Numbered from the stretch's first letter, positions 9,859 through 20,514 are shown. The stretch is DNA of 64,000 bases from Serratia quinivorans (GCF_946227985.1 NZ_CAMKGL010000015.1:57192-121191), one strand, 5' to 3'. Notes: a model not told the origin generated them from the sequence alone. Program-made: numbers and translations.

Positions 9859-10958
9859 ACGCGCGCTTTATCCAACGACAGATGATCCACCACTTCGGCG
9901 TAAATACGCTGCGGCTGGATCACCCCCATCGGGCTTTCCGCCTCCAGTGGCATGGTATAGCCGGTGCGGGAAACCTGAATAATCCGATGAAGTTCCAGAT
10001 CCTGAATCGGCCCGGTAGAACGTGAATCAGCGGTGACAAACAAACTGATGGTTTTAACTTTCAACGCCACCGCCAGGTGCAGCGGCCCGGTATCGCCGGT
10101 GATCAGCACATGGAAACTGTCGATCAGCGTCAGCAGCCCCTGCAACCCCGTTTTACCAATCTGATTGTCGACGCATGTCCGGGTTTCAGGGCTGACCTGG
10201 CTCAGGAATTGCTGCGCTTTGCCTTCATCAAAAGGTCCGCCAATCAGTACTATGCGTACGTTGGCCTGCCTGGCCATCAGGTCGTCCGCCAGCCGGACAA
10301 AATGCGAGACGGGCCAGCAACGAGACTCGGTAGAGGCCCCAAGCTGGAACCCAATCGTACAGTGCTCAGTGCTTTTGACACCTGGCTGGTAAGGCGCTGG
10401 AATTTCCATGGTGGGATCATCACTACGGCAGCCCAGAATTGAAATCAGCTCCAGCTTGCGACGAATAAAGTGACCGTAGTAATGGAAAATATAGTTGGTC
10501 AGCCAAGGCTCAAGCCCGCAAATACCTGAGCTGTAGTTATCCCTGATAATATATTTCGCCCCGGATAAGACGGCGCTAATAATGTCATACGGCAGATGTG
10601 AGTGCAGGATCAACGCCAAGTCAGGCTGATGCTCGCGCAATGATTTTAGCAACGGGCGCATGGTTTTGATTTTACTGTCCCAGTACACCACCCGATCGTA
10701 ATAGCGACCGTTCTCGACCAGTTCCTGGTTCTTTTTATGCACCACCAACGTAATGTGGGCGTCAGGGTAGCGCTCCCGCATCGCACGCAGCGCAGGCGTG
10801 TTAAACATAAAGTCACCCAGCGCCGTGGTGGAATAGATAACGATATTGTCAAACTGCAGCCGACTGTCGAAAGTCGCCTTGTCCTGGAAACGACCGGACT
10901 TTGCGGTATAGCGTCGCAGAAACCAATCCGCGACCTTAATTTTCCATTTTTTCGACAT
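9855..10958 (-). CDS. GT9 heptosyltransferase-family protein (extra LPS core heptosyltransferase)
   Basis: The 367-residue protein is a GT9 enzyme. It has a basic N-terminal extension of about 35 residues, then IVIYSTTALGDFMFNTPALRA, whose Gly-Asp corresponds to the catalytic aspartate loop. GFQLGASTESRCWPVSHF and ITGDTGPLHLAVAL form the ADP-heptose-binding half. It starts one base after the wabN-like deacetylase stop, so they form a two-gene leftward operon. It is distinct from WaaC, WaaF and WaaQ, which are all present here, so it probably adds a further heptose to the outer core. The exact linkage is inference. Confidence 0.8.
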   Translation of the reverse strand: MSKKWKIKVADWFLRRYTAKSGRFQDKATFDSRLQFDNIVIYSTTALGDFMFNTPALRAMRERYPDAHITLVVHKKNQELVENGRYYDRVVYWDSKIKTMRPLLKSLREHQPDLALILHSHLPYDIISAVLSGAKYIIRDNYSSGICGLEPWLTNYIFHYYGHFIRRKLELISILGCRSDDPTMEIPAPYQPGVKSTEHCTIGFQLGASTESRCWPVSHFVRLADDLMARQANVRIVLIGGPFDEGKAQQFLSQVSPETRTCVDNQIGKTGLQGLLTLIDSFHVLITGDTGPLHLAVALKVKTISLFVTADSRSTGPIQDLELHRIIQVSRTGYTMPLEAESPMGVIQPQRIYAEVVDHLSLDKARV

Positions 10959-10959
10959 G

Positions 10960-11916
10960 TCAGTTCACTTTAAGTTGATAATACTCGGCCAGCGTCATGC
11001 CTATCGTGCGTTGCTGCAGCCAGGCAAAAAGCTGTTCCAAATCACGATACAACACTTCAATATCCTGCTGTGTTTTAAAGGTCGGGCTGCCGCCAGGCAT
11101 AAACTCGGACGAATGCAGCATAAACTCAACGTAGTCATGCCCCTGTGTCAGACATTGCTCCGCCACCGACTTCATTTTTTCCAGGTTACCGCCGCTGGGC
11201 CGCAGCCAGTTGACCGACGGTGAACGCTGTTTGCCACGCAGGCTATCGTAACCCTGCTTTAGCGTATTCATCAGTGCCGAATGCTTATACTGAATGCTCA
11301 TCGGCACTTCCAGCAGCGGTGAGGAACCCGCCCTGGCGATATTTTCCGGATCGATAAAATAGGCCTGCGATGGGAAGTTACGGTAGTCGGTGCCGCCGTT
11401 GCCTTGTGGATTACCCGGTGAATATTGCCAGTTAACTCGCGGCGTCACCGAGCAATCAACCTGATAGCCGTATTCCAGCAGCAAAGTGGCATAGTATTCA
11501 TTAAACGCCCAGCGCCCGGCACGGTGGCTGAGCATCTTGGTCTGGAAGCTGTCTTCCAGCAATTTGGTCATATGATCGACCTTGGCGCGGATTTGATCGG
11601 CCGGATATTCGATCAGATAGGGTTTATGCCGCCAGTCGTCGTCGGTTAATGGCGTCAGCGGTGGACTGTTCCAGGCATGCAGGTGCATGCCTACTTCCCC
11701 GGTATTACGCGCAATCACATCGCGGGCGAACTCGACATATTCTGCATCTACCGCCATTTCATAGTTGGTGAGGTACACCGGCTTAAAGCCATATTTCTCA
11801 CACAGCGCCTGAAAGCGCGGCAAAAAGCGCGTGTTTTCGGTCGAAATGCGATCGTGGTTTTGCCACAAATTGTCGCCTTCGGTATCAATGGTGATGAGAA
11901 ACGCCGGTTTAGTCAT
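10960..11916 (-). CDS. wabN: Polysaccharide deacetylase-fold protein, WabN-like (core GlcNAc deacetylase)
   Basis: I read 318 residues from the ATG giving MTKPAFLITIDTEGD; a longer upstream frame exists but has a poor N-terminus. TIDTEGD is the family-4 carbohydrate-esterase-like metal motif. HLHAWNSPP and SHRAGRWA supply further histidine and arginine residues of the fold. In Klebsiella and Serratia cores, WabN removes acetyl from the GlcNAc placed by WabH to leave GlcN; wabG and wabH lie nearby on the other strand, which supports that role. The symbol is assigned by context and resemblance, not by a search. Confidence 0.75.
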   Translation of the reverse strand: MTKPAFLITIDTEGDNLWQNHDRISTENTRFLPRFQALCEKYGFKPVYLTNYEMAVDAEYVEFARDVIARNTGEVGMHLHAWNSPPLTPLTDDDWRHKPYLIEYPADQIRAKVDHMTKLLEDSFQTKMLSHRAGRWAFNEYYATLLLEYGYQVDCSVTPRVNWQYSPGNPQGNGGTDYRNFPSQAYFIDPENIARAGSSPLLEVPMSIQYKHSALMNTLKQGYDSLRGKQRSPSVNWLRPSGGNLEKMKSVAEQCLTQGHDYVEFMLHSSEFMPGGSPTFKTQQDIEVLYRDLEQLFAWLQQRTIGMTLAEYYQLKVN

Positions 11917-12127
11917 AAATATCGAGCCTGATATCAACAGAATACATTATGTTACGCAGGGCGTTTCGCCAGGGCAAACGACTTTGCTGCCTGGTTTGGA
12001 CAACGTTGAAGGCCTTTTGTCACTCCCCCAGGCTATTTTTTCACTTCACGGCAAGAAAACCGAGCAACAGTAGCCACATGCGATCGGGTCATTTAGAATC
12101 AAAGATTGGTTTCCCTGAAAGCGACTC

Positions 12128-13210
12128 ATGATGAACGACGCGCCAGCCCTAACTCCTGATACCTCGATACAGCGTATTCTGATCGTTAAACTTCGCCATC
12201 ATGGCGATATGTTGCTGATCACGCCGGTCATCAATACCCTGCGGCAAAACTACCCGCAGGCACAGATCGACGTACTGCTGTATAAAGAAACCCAGGAAAT
12301 GCTGGCCAGCCACCCGGCGCTGTCAAACGTCTTCGCTATCGATCGTCAATGGAAAAAACAGGGTACTAAAGCGCATCTGCGCCATGAACTTAATTTGATA
12401 CGGCAGCTTAAGGCCCAGGGTTACGATCTGGTGGTCAATCTGGCCGATCAGTGGCGCAGCGCCCTGCTCACCAGGCTGACCGGCGCGCGTATTCGTCTGG
12501 GTTTCGATTTCCCCAAACGTCAGGGCTTCCTATGGCGCCATTGTCATACCCATCTGGTTCCGGTGAGCGATCACGCCCGGTTGCATACTGTTGAACAGAA
12601 CCTGTCACTGTTACAACCGCTCAACCTGCCCAATCTTAGCCAACAGGTGACCATGAGCTACCCGGCGCAGGACTGGCAGACCTGCGAACAGTTGTTGCAG
12701 CAACAGGGGATTAGCGGTGATTTTATTGTGGTGCAACCCACCTCCCGCTGGTTCTTCAAATGCTGGAGCGAAGAGAAAATGGCGGCCACTATCAGCGCAC
12801 TGCAGGCCGATGGTCACCAATTGGTGGTCACCTCCGGGCCAGACGCAAAAGAACGTGAAATGGTGGAGCGCATTTTGGCACTTTGCCCGCCGCAGGGCGT
12901 AATTTCGCTGGCAGGTCAACTGACGCTGAGGCAACTGGCCGCCCTGATTGACCACGCTAAACTGTTTATCGGCGTAGATTCAGTGCCGATGCATATGGCC
13001 GCGGCGCTGCAGACCCCCTGCATCGCACTGTTTGGACCTTCCAAACTGGTGTTCTGGCGCCCCTGGCAGGTCATAGGCAACGTGATATGGGCCGGAGACT
13101 ACGGCGACTTACCCGATCCGGACGCCATCAATACCGGCACCGATGAACGTTATCTGGACCTTATTCCTACAGACGCGGTGATTGCAGCCGCGCGGAGCAC
13201 GCTGGCATGA
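12128..13210 (+). CDS. waaQ: LPS core heptosyltransferase III
   Basis: WaaQ (RfaQ) adds the branching third heptose to HepII. The 360-residue GT9 protein has ILIVKLRHHGDMLLITPVIN near residue 17, VVQPTSRWFFKCWSEEKM in the donor half, and GVDSVPMHMAAALQTPCIALFGPS near the C-terminus, all typical of WaaQ. A second ATG lies directly after the first. It opens the rightward operon waaQ-wabG-wabH, overlapping wabG by four bases. The region back to the divergent wabN-like gene is about 210 bases and presumably holds both promoters. Confidence 0.93.
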   Translation: MMNDAPALTPDTSIQRILIVKLRHHGDMLLITPVINTLRQNYPQAQIDVLLYKETQEMLASHPALSNVFAIDRQWKKQGTKAHLRHELNLIRQLKAQGYDLVVNLADQWRSALLTRLTGARIRLGFDFPKRQGFLWRHCHTHLVPVSDHARLHTVEQNLSLLQPLNLPNLSQQVTMSYPAQDWQTCEQLLQQQGISGDFIVVQPTSRWFFKCWSEEKMAATISALQADGHQLVVTSGPDAKEREMVERILALCPPQGVISLAGQLTLRQLAALIDHAKLFIGVDSVPMHMAAALQTPCIALFGPSKLVFWRPWQVIGNVIWAGDYGDLPDPDAINTGTDERYLDLIPTDAVIAAARSTLA

Positions 13211-14334
13211 AAGCATTTCGTTTGGCGATCGTTCGCCAAAAATACCGCCCGGACGGTGGCGCTGAGCGTTTCGTTTCCCGCGCCCTTGAGGCGCTGGAAC
13301 AGCAGGACCTCGATCTGAACGTTATCACCCGCGAATGGCAGGGTGACGCCAATCCAAACTGGCATATCCACCTGTGTAATCCGCTAAAATTCGGCCGCAT
13401 CAGCCGTGAACGTGGCTTTGCCGAAGCAGCCAGAGCACTGTGGCAGAAAGAAAGCTTCGATCTGGTGCAAAGCCATGAACGCATCCCAGGCTGCGATATT
13501 TACCGCGCCGGTGATGGTGTCCATCGCCGCTGGTTGCTGCAACGGGCACGTTTGTTGCCGGAATGGCGTCGTAAATGGTTGTTCTCCAATCGCTATCACC
13601 GTTACGTAATGTGCGCAGAACGGGCAATGTACGCTGCACCGGAACTGAAGGCCGTTATCTGCAATGCCGAAATGATTAAGCAGGAAATCATTGATGACTT
13701 CGGAGTCCCCGCCGATAAAATCACGGTGATCTACAATGCCATTGATAATCAAAAATTTCCGCCCGCCGATGCCGAACTACGCCAGCAGCTGCGTCTGCAG
13801 TATCAGATCCCGCAACAGGCTCACTGCCTGGTTTTTGTCGGCTCCGGTTTTGAACGCAAAGGGCTGGCCGCTGCCATCCGTGCCGTCGCGGCGACCGAAA
13901 GCTATCTGTTGGTGGTAGGTAAGGATAAGGCGGAAAAACGTTATCAGGCGCTGGCGCAATCACTGGGCTGCAGCGATCGGGTGCGATTTATGGGGGTGCA
14001 GAAACAAACGCTGCCGTTCTACCAGGCCGCCGATGCGCTGTTGTTGCCTACGCTGTACGATCCGTTCCCCAACGTGATTCTGGAAGCCATGTCCTGCGGT
14101 CTGCCGGTCATTACCAGCACCACCTGCGGTGGCTCGGAGTTTATCACTCAGGGGCAAAATGGCTTCGTTACCGATGCCCTTGATGTCCCCGCGCTGGTCG
14201 CGGCAATCGTAGCGCTACCGCGCCAGGCCCTGGGCTCCGCCATGGGTGAGGCAGCAAGAGCGCGTATCATGTCGGCCACTCCGGCGCGCCTGTCGGAACA
14301 GCTGATCTCCCTTTATAACCGGCTGCTGGATTAA
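13207..14334 (+). CDS. wabG: LPS core glycosyltransferase WabG-like (GalA to HepII)
   Basis: A GT4 enzyme of 375 residues beginning MKAFRLAIVRQKYRPDGGAE. Further motifs are SHERIPGCDIYRAGDGVHRR, YVGSGFERKGL-like FVGSGFERKGLAAAI and DPFPNVILEAMSCGLPVI with the E-x7-E-type nucleotide-sugar site. This pattern matches WabG of Klebsiella and Serratia, which attaches galacturonic acid to HepII, rather than E. coli WaaG. It follows waaQ with an ATGA overlap and is two bases ahead of the wabH-like gene. Function is taken from the family; donor specificity is not proven by sequence. Confidence 0.85.
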   Translation: MKAFRLAIVRQKYRPDGGAERFVSRALEALEQQDLDLNVITREWQGDANPNWHIHLCNPLKFGRISRERGFAEAARALWQKESFDLVQSHERIPGCDIYRAGDGVHRRWLLQRARLLPEWRRKWLFSNRYHRYVMCAERAMYAAPELKAVICNAEMIKQEIIDDFGVPADKITVIYNAIDNQKFPPADAELRQQLRLQYQIPQQAHCLVFVGSGFERKGLAAAIRAVAATESYLLVVGKDKAEKRYQALAQSLGCSDRVRFMGVQKQTLPFYQAADALLLPTLYDPFPNVILEAMSCGLPVITSTTCGGSEFITQGQNGFVTDALDVPALVAAIVALPRQALGSAMGEAARARIMSATPARLSEQLISLYNRLLD

Positions 14335-14336
14335 CT

Positions 14337-15434
14337 ATGCGTATTCTGATGATTATCGACGGCCTGCCTGGCGGAGGCGCTGAAAAAGTGGTTCTGACTC
14401 TGTGCCAGGGAATGCAGCAAATGGGTCATGACGTCAGTCTGATTTCATTGCGCGACGTCTGTAACTACCCGATCCCCGCAGGCATTCACTATCAGGTGGT
14501 CGCGGACCATAGCCGCTCACCATGGCGCAAACTGACTGAACTGTCACGCCGCGCCGCCGCACTGGATCGGGCGATCGCTGACAATGAGCGCCAACAAGGT
14601 GCCTATGATTTGGTGTTCTCCAACCTGCATAAAACCGATCGCATCGTCAGCCGCAGCAAGTTGCTCTCGTCAGACCGCCTGTGGTTCTGCATTCACGGTA
14701 TCCTGTCGACCTCTTATCTGGGCCATCGCAAGGGGCTGGATCGTTGGCTGAAACAACGGAAAATCACCCAGGTTTACCAGGGCAGAAATATCGTTGCCGT
14801 CTCACAAGCCGTGGGCAACGACTTACAGCAGAACTTGCCGATCCGCCCAAACAGGTTGGCGGTGATCAATAATCCGTTTGATATTGCCGCCATCGAGCGG
14901 CAGGCGGCGGAACCCTGTGAGCTGGCAGGCAAAGATTATTTGGTACACGTCGGACGGTTTCATCCTCATAAGCGCCACGACCGCCTGCTAAAGGCCTATG
15001 CGCTATCGGGTATACAAGCCCCGCTGACGTTGATTGGCACCGGCAGCGAAGCCAGCATAGGGGAAGTGAAACAACTGGCAAACCAGTTGGGTATCGCAGA
15101 CCGCGTGCTGTTTCTGGGCTTCCAGGCCAATCCCTACCCGTTTATTCGGCACGCATCGCTGCTGGTACTTAGCTCTGACAGCGAAGGCTTTGGTAACGTG
15201 CTGGTGGAGGGGCTACTCTGCGGTACCCCAGTGGTCAGTACCCGTTGCCCGGGTGGGCCTGCGGAAATTCTGGAAAAAGCGGGAATGGATAACGCACTGG
15301 CGGAACTCAATGAAAAATCACTGGCGGAAAAAATGGCAGATATTTATGCCAATCCACCAGAGATTAATTACCAACAGCTGTTGGGCTATGGACTAGAGCC
15401 TATTTGTCAGCAATATCTGGCACTCAAAAAATAA
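14337..15434 (+). CDS. wabH: LPS core glycosyltransferase WabH-like (GlcNAc to GalA)
   Basis: This 365-residue GT4 protein starts MRILMIIDGLPGGGAEKVVL, the N-terminal glycine-rich loop of the family. It continues with FSNLHKTDRI, HVGRFHPHKRHDRLLKAY and SSDSEGFGNVLVEGLLCGTPVVS. It resembles WabH, which adds N-acetylglucosamine to the core galacturonic acid in Klebsiella and Serratia; the deacetylase encoded nearby would then act on this residue. It is the last gene of the waaQ operon and is convergent with the next GT9 gene. Confidence 0.83.
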   Translation: MRILMIIDGLPGGGAEKVVLTLCQGMQQMGHDVSLISLRDVCNYPIPAGIHYQVVADHSRSPWRKLTELSRRAAALDRAIADNERQQGAYDLVFSNLHKTDRIVSRSKLLSSDRLWFCIHGILSTSYLGHRKGLDRWLKQRKITQVYQGRNIVAVSQAVGNDLQQNLPIRPNRLAVINNPFDIAAIERQAAEPCELAGKDYLVHVGRFHPHKRHDRLLKAYALSGIQAPLTLIGTGSEASIGEVKQLANQLGIADRVLFLGFQANPYPFIRHASLLVLSSDSEGFGNVLVEGLLCGTPVVSTRCPGGPAEILEKAGMDNALAELNEKSLAEKMADIYANPPEINYQQLLGYGLEPICQQYLALKK

Positions 15435-15455
15435 ATAAGGCAGGGGATCCCTGCC
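15421..15455 (-). terminator. Terminator of the leftward GT9 gene, at the wabH end
   Basis: GGCAGGG and CCCTGCC form a 7-bp stem with a three-base loop. Read leftward it is followed by TTATTTATTTTTTG, a good T-rich tract inside the end of wabH. Read rightward the tract is poor. Confidence 0.65.
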
Positions 15456-15465
15456 TCATAGTTAA

Positions 15466-16479
15466 TTAATTTAACGTCTGTATTTTTTGCCAGACGTCTT
15501 CCACAGAAACATCAATACAGTCGCCCGATTCGGTTTGCAGAATCTGATAGCGTCCAGACCATGGATGCCAGGATTCTTTATCCGTATCGCCAAAGAAGAC
15601 CACCATGTCTTTATTCAACGCTGCAGCCAGATGCATCTGCCCACCATCGCTGCACAACACCCTGTCGCATAAATCAAAACCGGCCAGCAGTTCACGCACC
15701 GACGCCGTTGGGTACAGCGCCACGCGCTCGCTCTGACATAACGCCAACAACTGCTCTGCGCGTTTCTGATCGCCAACATCGTCCGGCGTTAACGTGCCCT
15801 GAGGCGACCAGAAAATCAGTACCGCCGTATTCTGTTCGGCGAGTAAGCGGTTGATAATTTCGGCATAGCGCTCGATCGGCCAACGCCGCTTAGGGCTGCG
15901 ACTGCTGATATGAACCGCAAAAACTCGCTCGACCGGCGGCAGGCATTGTTGCAAACGCTGCGCCGCCTGCTGGCGTTCTTCCGCCGTCAGGTACACCTGC
16001 ACCGGGGGGATAGGAATGCGCTGGTCGGTAATCGCCGAAAGGTAGCTGTAGGTGTGCTCTACCTGATGTTTGCCGCTGAAATTTTCCTTACGAAAAGGAT
16101 GATGGATATCAGGCGTACCCAAATCTGCGCCAATAATATTGCCGATCCCCGCCATTTTTGCCAATCGCAGGCTGTACTTGCAAGGAACCGGGTTAGCCAG
16201 GATCGCCGCGTCGAATTTTATTTTACGCAGTTTAAGAAAAATCATCAGGCGTTCGAAATAAACCCCCAGCGTGGTTTCATTTTTCGCCTTGTGCTTTGCC
16301 TTTTTATAGACGAAAACCTTTTCAAGGTGCGGGTTATTTTTAACAACATCCTGACTGACTTTATTGATTAACAGATAAAGTTTGGCATCAGGATAGGCAA
16401 TTTTCACCCCTTCGATCAGCGGAGTGGTACAAACAAGATCGCCAATATTGTCACGGCGAATAATTAAAATATTCTTCAT
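15466..16479 (-). CDS. GT9 heptosyltransferase-family protein (second extra LPS core heptosyltransferase)
   Basis: I take the ATG that yields MKNILIIRRDNIGDLVCTTP (337 residues); the frame extends 20 codons further but without family resemblance. The N-terminal motif with Gly-Asp is the GT9 acceptor loop. HISSRSPKRRWP and CSDGGQMHLAAAL mark the donor-binding half. The middle is Lys-rich (KKAKHKAKNE). It stands alone on the minus strand between two plus-strand operons. Together with the GT9 gene at 9855 it raises the GT9 count of the cluster to five, suggesting extra heptoses in the core. Confidence 0.82.
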   Translation of the reverse strand: MKNILIIRRDNIGDLVCTTPLIEGVKIAYPDAKLYLLINKVSQDVVKNNPHLEKVFVYKKAKHKAKNETTLGVYFERLMIFLKLRKIKFDAAILANPVPCKYSLRLAKMAGIGNIIGADLGTPDIHHPFRKENFSGKHQVEHTYSYLSAITDQRIPIPPVQVYLTAEERQQAAQRLQQCLPPVERVFAVHISSRSPKRRWPIERYAEIINRLLAEQNTAVLIFWSPQGTLTPDDVGDQKRAEQLLALCQSERVALYPTASVRELLAGFDLCDRVLCSDGGQMHLAAALNKDMVVFFGDTDKESWHPWSGRYQILQTESGDCIDVSVEDVWQKIQTLN

Positions 16480-16604
16480 TCCAAGCCTATCAGCGAAATC
16501 TCTCGCCTGTTGTCCGAAACTGACACCCAAGGTTACCAAATTAGCGCCTTTCCCTTCCAGTTATGGTACTATTCTGAATAACCCATATAAATGAAATTGA
16601 TAGA

Positions 16605-17882
16605 ATGTTGCTGCGTTTATATCAGGTACTACTCTACCTCATCCAACCCCTGATCTGGCTCCGCTTACTGTTGCGCAGCCGCAAAGCTCCAGCCTACCGT
16701 AAACGCTGGGCAGAACGCTATGGCTTCTGCGCCGGTAAAGTCGTACCGGGTGGCATCATGCTGCATTCTGTCTCCGTAGGTGAAACGCTGGCGGCCATCC
16801 CGTTGGTCCGCGCGTTACGCCACCGTTACCCCTATTTACCGATTACTGTGACCACCATGACGCCGACTGGTTCAGAACGCGTGCAGTCCGCCTTCGGTAA
16901 AGACGTTCATCATGTTTATCTGCCTTACGACCTGCCCGGCTCGATGCGTCGTTTCCTGGATCAGGTAAACCCCAAGCTGGTCATCATCATGGAAACCGAG
17001 CTGTGGCCCAATCTGATTAACGCCCTGCATCAGCGTCAGATCCCTCTGGTCATCGCCAACGCCCGACTTTCCGCCCGCTCTGCCGCAGGCTATAAAAAAA
17101 TCGGCGGTTTTGTCCGCGATATGCTGCGCCGCATTACGTTGATCGCCGCGCAAAATCAGGAAGATGGCGAACGTTTTGTCGAACTTGGCCTGAAACGCTC
17201 ACAACTGACGGTAACCGGCAGCCTGAAATTCGATATTTCCGTTACCCCGGAGCTGGCCGCACGCGCAATCACGTTACGCCGCCAATGGGCGCCGCGTCGC
17301 CCGGTGTGGATTGCCACCAGCACCCACGAAGGTGAAGAAAGCATTCTGCTGGCCGCACACCGTAAACTGCTGGAAAAACACCCTGACCTGCTGCTGATCC
17401 TGGTGCCACGTCACCCGGAACGCTTCTCTACAGCCAAAGAGCTGGTGCAAAAAGCCGGCTTCAGCTACACCCTGCGCAGCAGCGGTGAAATTCCGTCAGG
17501 CGGTACCCAGGTGGTGATCGGCGATACCATGGGCGAACTGATGCTGCTGTACGGTATTGCCGATCTGGCCTTCGTTGGCGGCAGCCTGGTAGAGCGCGGT
17601 GGACATAACCCGCTGGAAGCTGCTGCGCATGCCATCCCGGTGCTGATGGGGCCACATATCTTCAACTTCAAGGATATCTGCGCCAAACTGTCACAGGCCG
17701 AAGGTCTGATCACCGTGACCGATGAAGATTCGCTGGTCAAGGAAGTGGCTACGCTGCTCACCGACGAAGACTATCGCCGCTATTACGGCCGCCACGCGGT
17801 AGAAGTGCTGTATCAAAACCAGGGTGCGCTGCAGCGCCTGCTGCAACTGTTAGAACCGCATCTGCCGCCTCGGAGCCATTAA
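16605..17882 (+). CDS. waaA: 3-deoxy-D-manno-octulosonic acid (Kdo) transferase
   Basis: WaaA (KdtA) is an inner-membrane-anchored GT30 enzyme that adds two Kdo residues to lipid IVA, the essential start of the LPS core. The 425 residues open with a hydrophobic anchor (LLRLYQVLLYLIQPLIWL). Then come HSVSVGETLAAIPLVRAL with the catalytic glutamate, TMTPTGSERVQ, METELWPNL and FVGGSLVERGGHNPLEAAA. The ATG at 16605 fits the family N-terminus although no strong ribosome-binding site precedes it. waaE follows directly. Confidence 0.98.
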   Translation: MLLRLYQVLLYLIQPLIWLRLLLRSRKAPAYRKRWAERYGFCAGKVVPGGIMLHSVSVGETLAAIPLVRALRHRYPYLPITVTTMTPTGSERVQSAFGKDVHHVYLPYDLPGSMRRFLDQVNPKLVIIMETELWPNLINALHQRQIPLVIANARLSARSAAGYKKIGGFVRDMLRRITLIAAQNQEDGERFVELGLKRSQLTVTGSLKFDISVTPELAARAITLRRQWAPRRPVWIATSTHEGEESILLAAHRKLLEKHPDLLLILVPRHPERFSTAKELVQKAGFSYTLRSSGEIPSGGTQVVIGDTMGELMLLYGIADLAFVGGSLVERGGHNPLEAAAHAIPVLMGPHIFNFKDICAKLSQAEGLITVTDEDSLVKEVATLLTDEDYRRYYGRHAVEVLYQNQGALQRLLQLLEPHLPPRSH

Positions 17883-18656
17883 ATGAGCGCGCGCAAAAGC
17901 CTGTCGGTGGTGATTATCGCCAAGAACGAAGCCGGGCTGCTGCCGGATTGTCTGCAATCCGTAGCCTGGGCCGACGAAATCGTCATGCTCGACTCAGGCA
18001 GTCAGGATGACAGCGTCGCCGTGGCCGAAAGTTTGGGCGCCAAAGTATTCACCCACGTCGACTGGCAGGGATTTGGCAAACAGCGCCAACTGGCTCAGAG
18101 CTACGCCAGTCACGACTATATTCTGATGATCGACGCCGACGAACGCGTTACGCCGGAGCTGCGCCAGTCAATTGAACAAACCTTGACCGCACCGGACGAT
18201 AATCAAGTCTACAGCTGCGCACGCCGCAACCTGTTCCTCGGGCGTTTTATGCGCCACAGCGGCTGGTACCCGGATCGCGTCAACCGACTGTACGCCAACC
18301 AGCGCTATCGCTATAACGACAATCTGGTGCATGAGTCGCTCAATATCAACGGGGCGAAAGTGGTGCCTCTTAACGGCGATCTACTGCATCTGACCTGCCG
18401 CGACTTTTTTGCCTTCCAGCGCAAACAGCTGCGTTATGCCGAAGAATGGGCCAATCAACGCCACCAGGCCGGCAAACGCTGCGGCTATCTCTCGATACTG
18501 ACCCACACTCTTGGCGCCTTCTGCAAAACCTGGCTGCTGCGTGCCGGCTTTCTGGACGGTAAACAGGGGTTGCTGTTAGCCGTGGTCAACGCGCAATATA
18601 CTTTCAATAAATATGCCGCACTCTGGGCATTGGGCCGCAACTTTTCAGAGAAGTAA
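17883..18656 (+). CDS. waaE: LPS core beta-1,4-glucosyltransferase
   Basis: WaaE adds glucose to the 4-position of HepI in Klebsiella, Serratia and Proteus cores. The 257-residue GT2 protein has [18 protein letters not shown] at the N-terminus, [12 protein letters not shown] as nucleotide site and [12 protein letters not shown] as the metal-binding DxD region. [14 protein letters not shown] is a family hallmark. It begins immediately after the waaA stop and sits three bases before coaD, the usual waaA-waaE-coaD order. Confidence 0.94.
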   Translation: MSARKSLSVVIIAKNEAGLLPDCLQSVAWADEIVMLDSGSQDDSVAVAESLGAKVFTHVDWQGFGKQRQLAQSYASHDYILMIDADERVTPELRQSIEQTLTAPDDNQVYSCARRNLFLGRFMRHSGWYPDRVNRLYANQRYRYNDNLVHESLNINGAKVVPLNGDLLHLTCRDFFAFQRKQLRYAEEWANQRHQAGKRCGYLSILTHTLGAFCKTWLLRAGFLDGKQGLLLAVVNAQYTFNKYAALWALGRNFSEK

Positions 18657-19145
<489 letters not shown>

Positions 19146-19955
19146 TCAACGCTGGCAGCGTGGGCAGAAGAAAGTGCTACGCTGCCCATGCTTGGCGGAT
19201 TCAATCGGCGTGCCGCAAGCGCGGCAAGGCTCACCCGCACGACCATAAACCTGCAATTCCTGCGCGAAATAGCCTGGTTTACCATCCGACTGCAGGAAAT
19301 CCCGCAGCGTAGTTCCGCCCTGTTCTATCGAACGCAGCAATACCGCCTTAATGGTTGCCACCAAGACTTCGGCCTCCACCTTGCTCAGCGAACCTGCAGG
19401 CCGGTCAGGCAGGATCCTGGCGGTAAATAGCGATTCACTGGCATAGATATTACCCACCCCCACGACCAGCTTGTTATCCATCAACCAGGGTTTAATCAGC
19501 GTCCGCTTGTTGAGTGATTTTTCGTACAGGTAGGCACCGGTAAAGGTTTCACTCAAGGGTTCCGGCCCAAGATGAGCCAGTACATTGCTGGTCGCCAGAT
19601 CGTCACACCATAGCCAGGCACCAAAACGGCGCGGATCGGTATAACGTAGCGTCATGCCGTTGCTGATCACCAGATCGACGTGGTCGTGCTTCCCAGCCTC
19701 AGTTTCTTCCGCCAACATCCGCAGGCTGCCTGACATCCCCAGATGGACGATAATCCAGCCGCTAGCCAGTTCAATCAGCAGATACTTGGCACGACGCTGC
19801 ACGCTCAGTACCGGCTGGTCGCTTAACGCCAGAATTTGCTCGGAGACCGGCCAGCGCAGGCGCGCATTGCGTACCACGGCATATTGAATGCTATGACCAA
19901 CCAGGTAAGGTTCAATACCACGGCGGCTGGTTTCAACTTCTGGTAATTCAGGCAT
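19146..19955 (-). CDS. mutM: Formamidopyrimidine-DNA glycosylase
   Basis: MutM (Fpg) removes 8-oxoguanine and formamidopyrimidines and cuts the abasic site. I use the ATG that gives [13 protein letters not shown]: the mature N-terminal proline is the catalytic nucleophile and Glu3 the acid, so upstream extensions are excluded. The length is 269 residues. The C-terminal zinc finger is complete ([10 protein letters not shown] and CPRCQR). It lies downstream of rpmB-rpmG on the same strand, and transcripts could reach it by read-through of the rpmG terminator. Confidence 0.98.
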   Translation of the reverse strand: MPELPEVETSRRGIEPYLVGHSIQYAVVRNARLRWPVSEQILALSDQPVLSVQRRAKYLLIELASGWIIVHLGMSGSLRMLAEETEAGKHDHVDLVISNGMTLRYTDPRRFGAWLWCDDLATSNVLAHLGPEPLSETFTGAYLYEKSLNKRTLIKPWLMDNKLVVGVGNIYASESLFTARILPDRPAGSLSKVEAEVLVATIKAVLLRSIEQGGTTLRDFLQSDGKPGYFAQELQVYGRAGEPCRACGTPIESAKHGQRSTFFCPRCQR

Positions 19956-19992
19956 CTGGCGCTCTCCTGTCGGTTTTCTACCTTTAGAATGC

Positions 19993-20020
19993 AAAAAACC
20001 CGGCCTGAGCCGGGTTTTTA
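19993..20020 (-). terminator. Terminator downstream of rpmG
   Basis: AACCCGGC and GCCGGGTT form an 8-bp stem with a four-base loop, followed on the minus strand by a T-run. It separates rpmB-rpmG from mutM. A weaker T-run in the other orientation also exists. Confidence 0.8.
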
Positions 20021-20034
20021 TTAATCCGCTAAAA

Positions 20035-20471
<437 letters not shown>

Positions 20472-20514
20472 TCAGCTCGAGCTTCGTATAGAGTATGGCC
20501 GCCTCGTCAGGCTT

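Noticed and set aside
11938..12127. Possible JUMPstart/ops element ahead of waaQ
   Set aside because: Only a GTAGC fragment matches; the ops core GGCGGTAG is absent. One GGCGGTAG near 43978 is inside yihY coding sequence.
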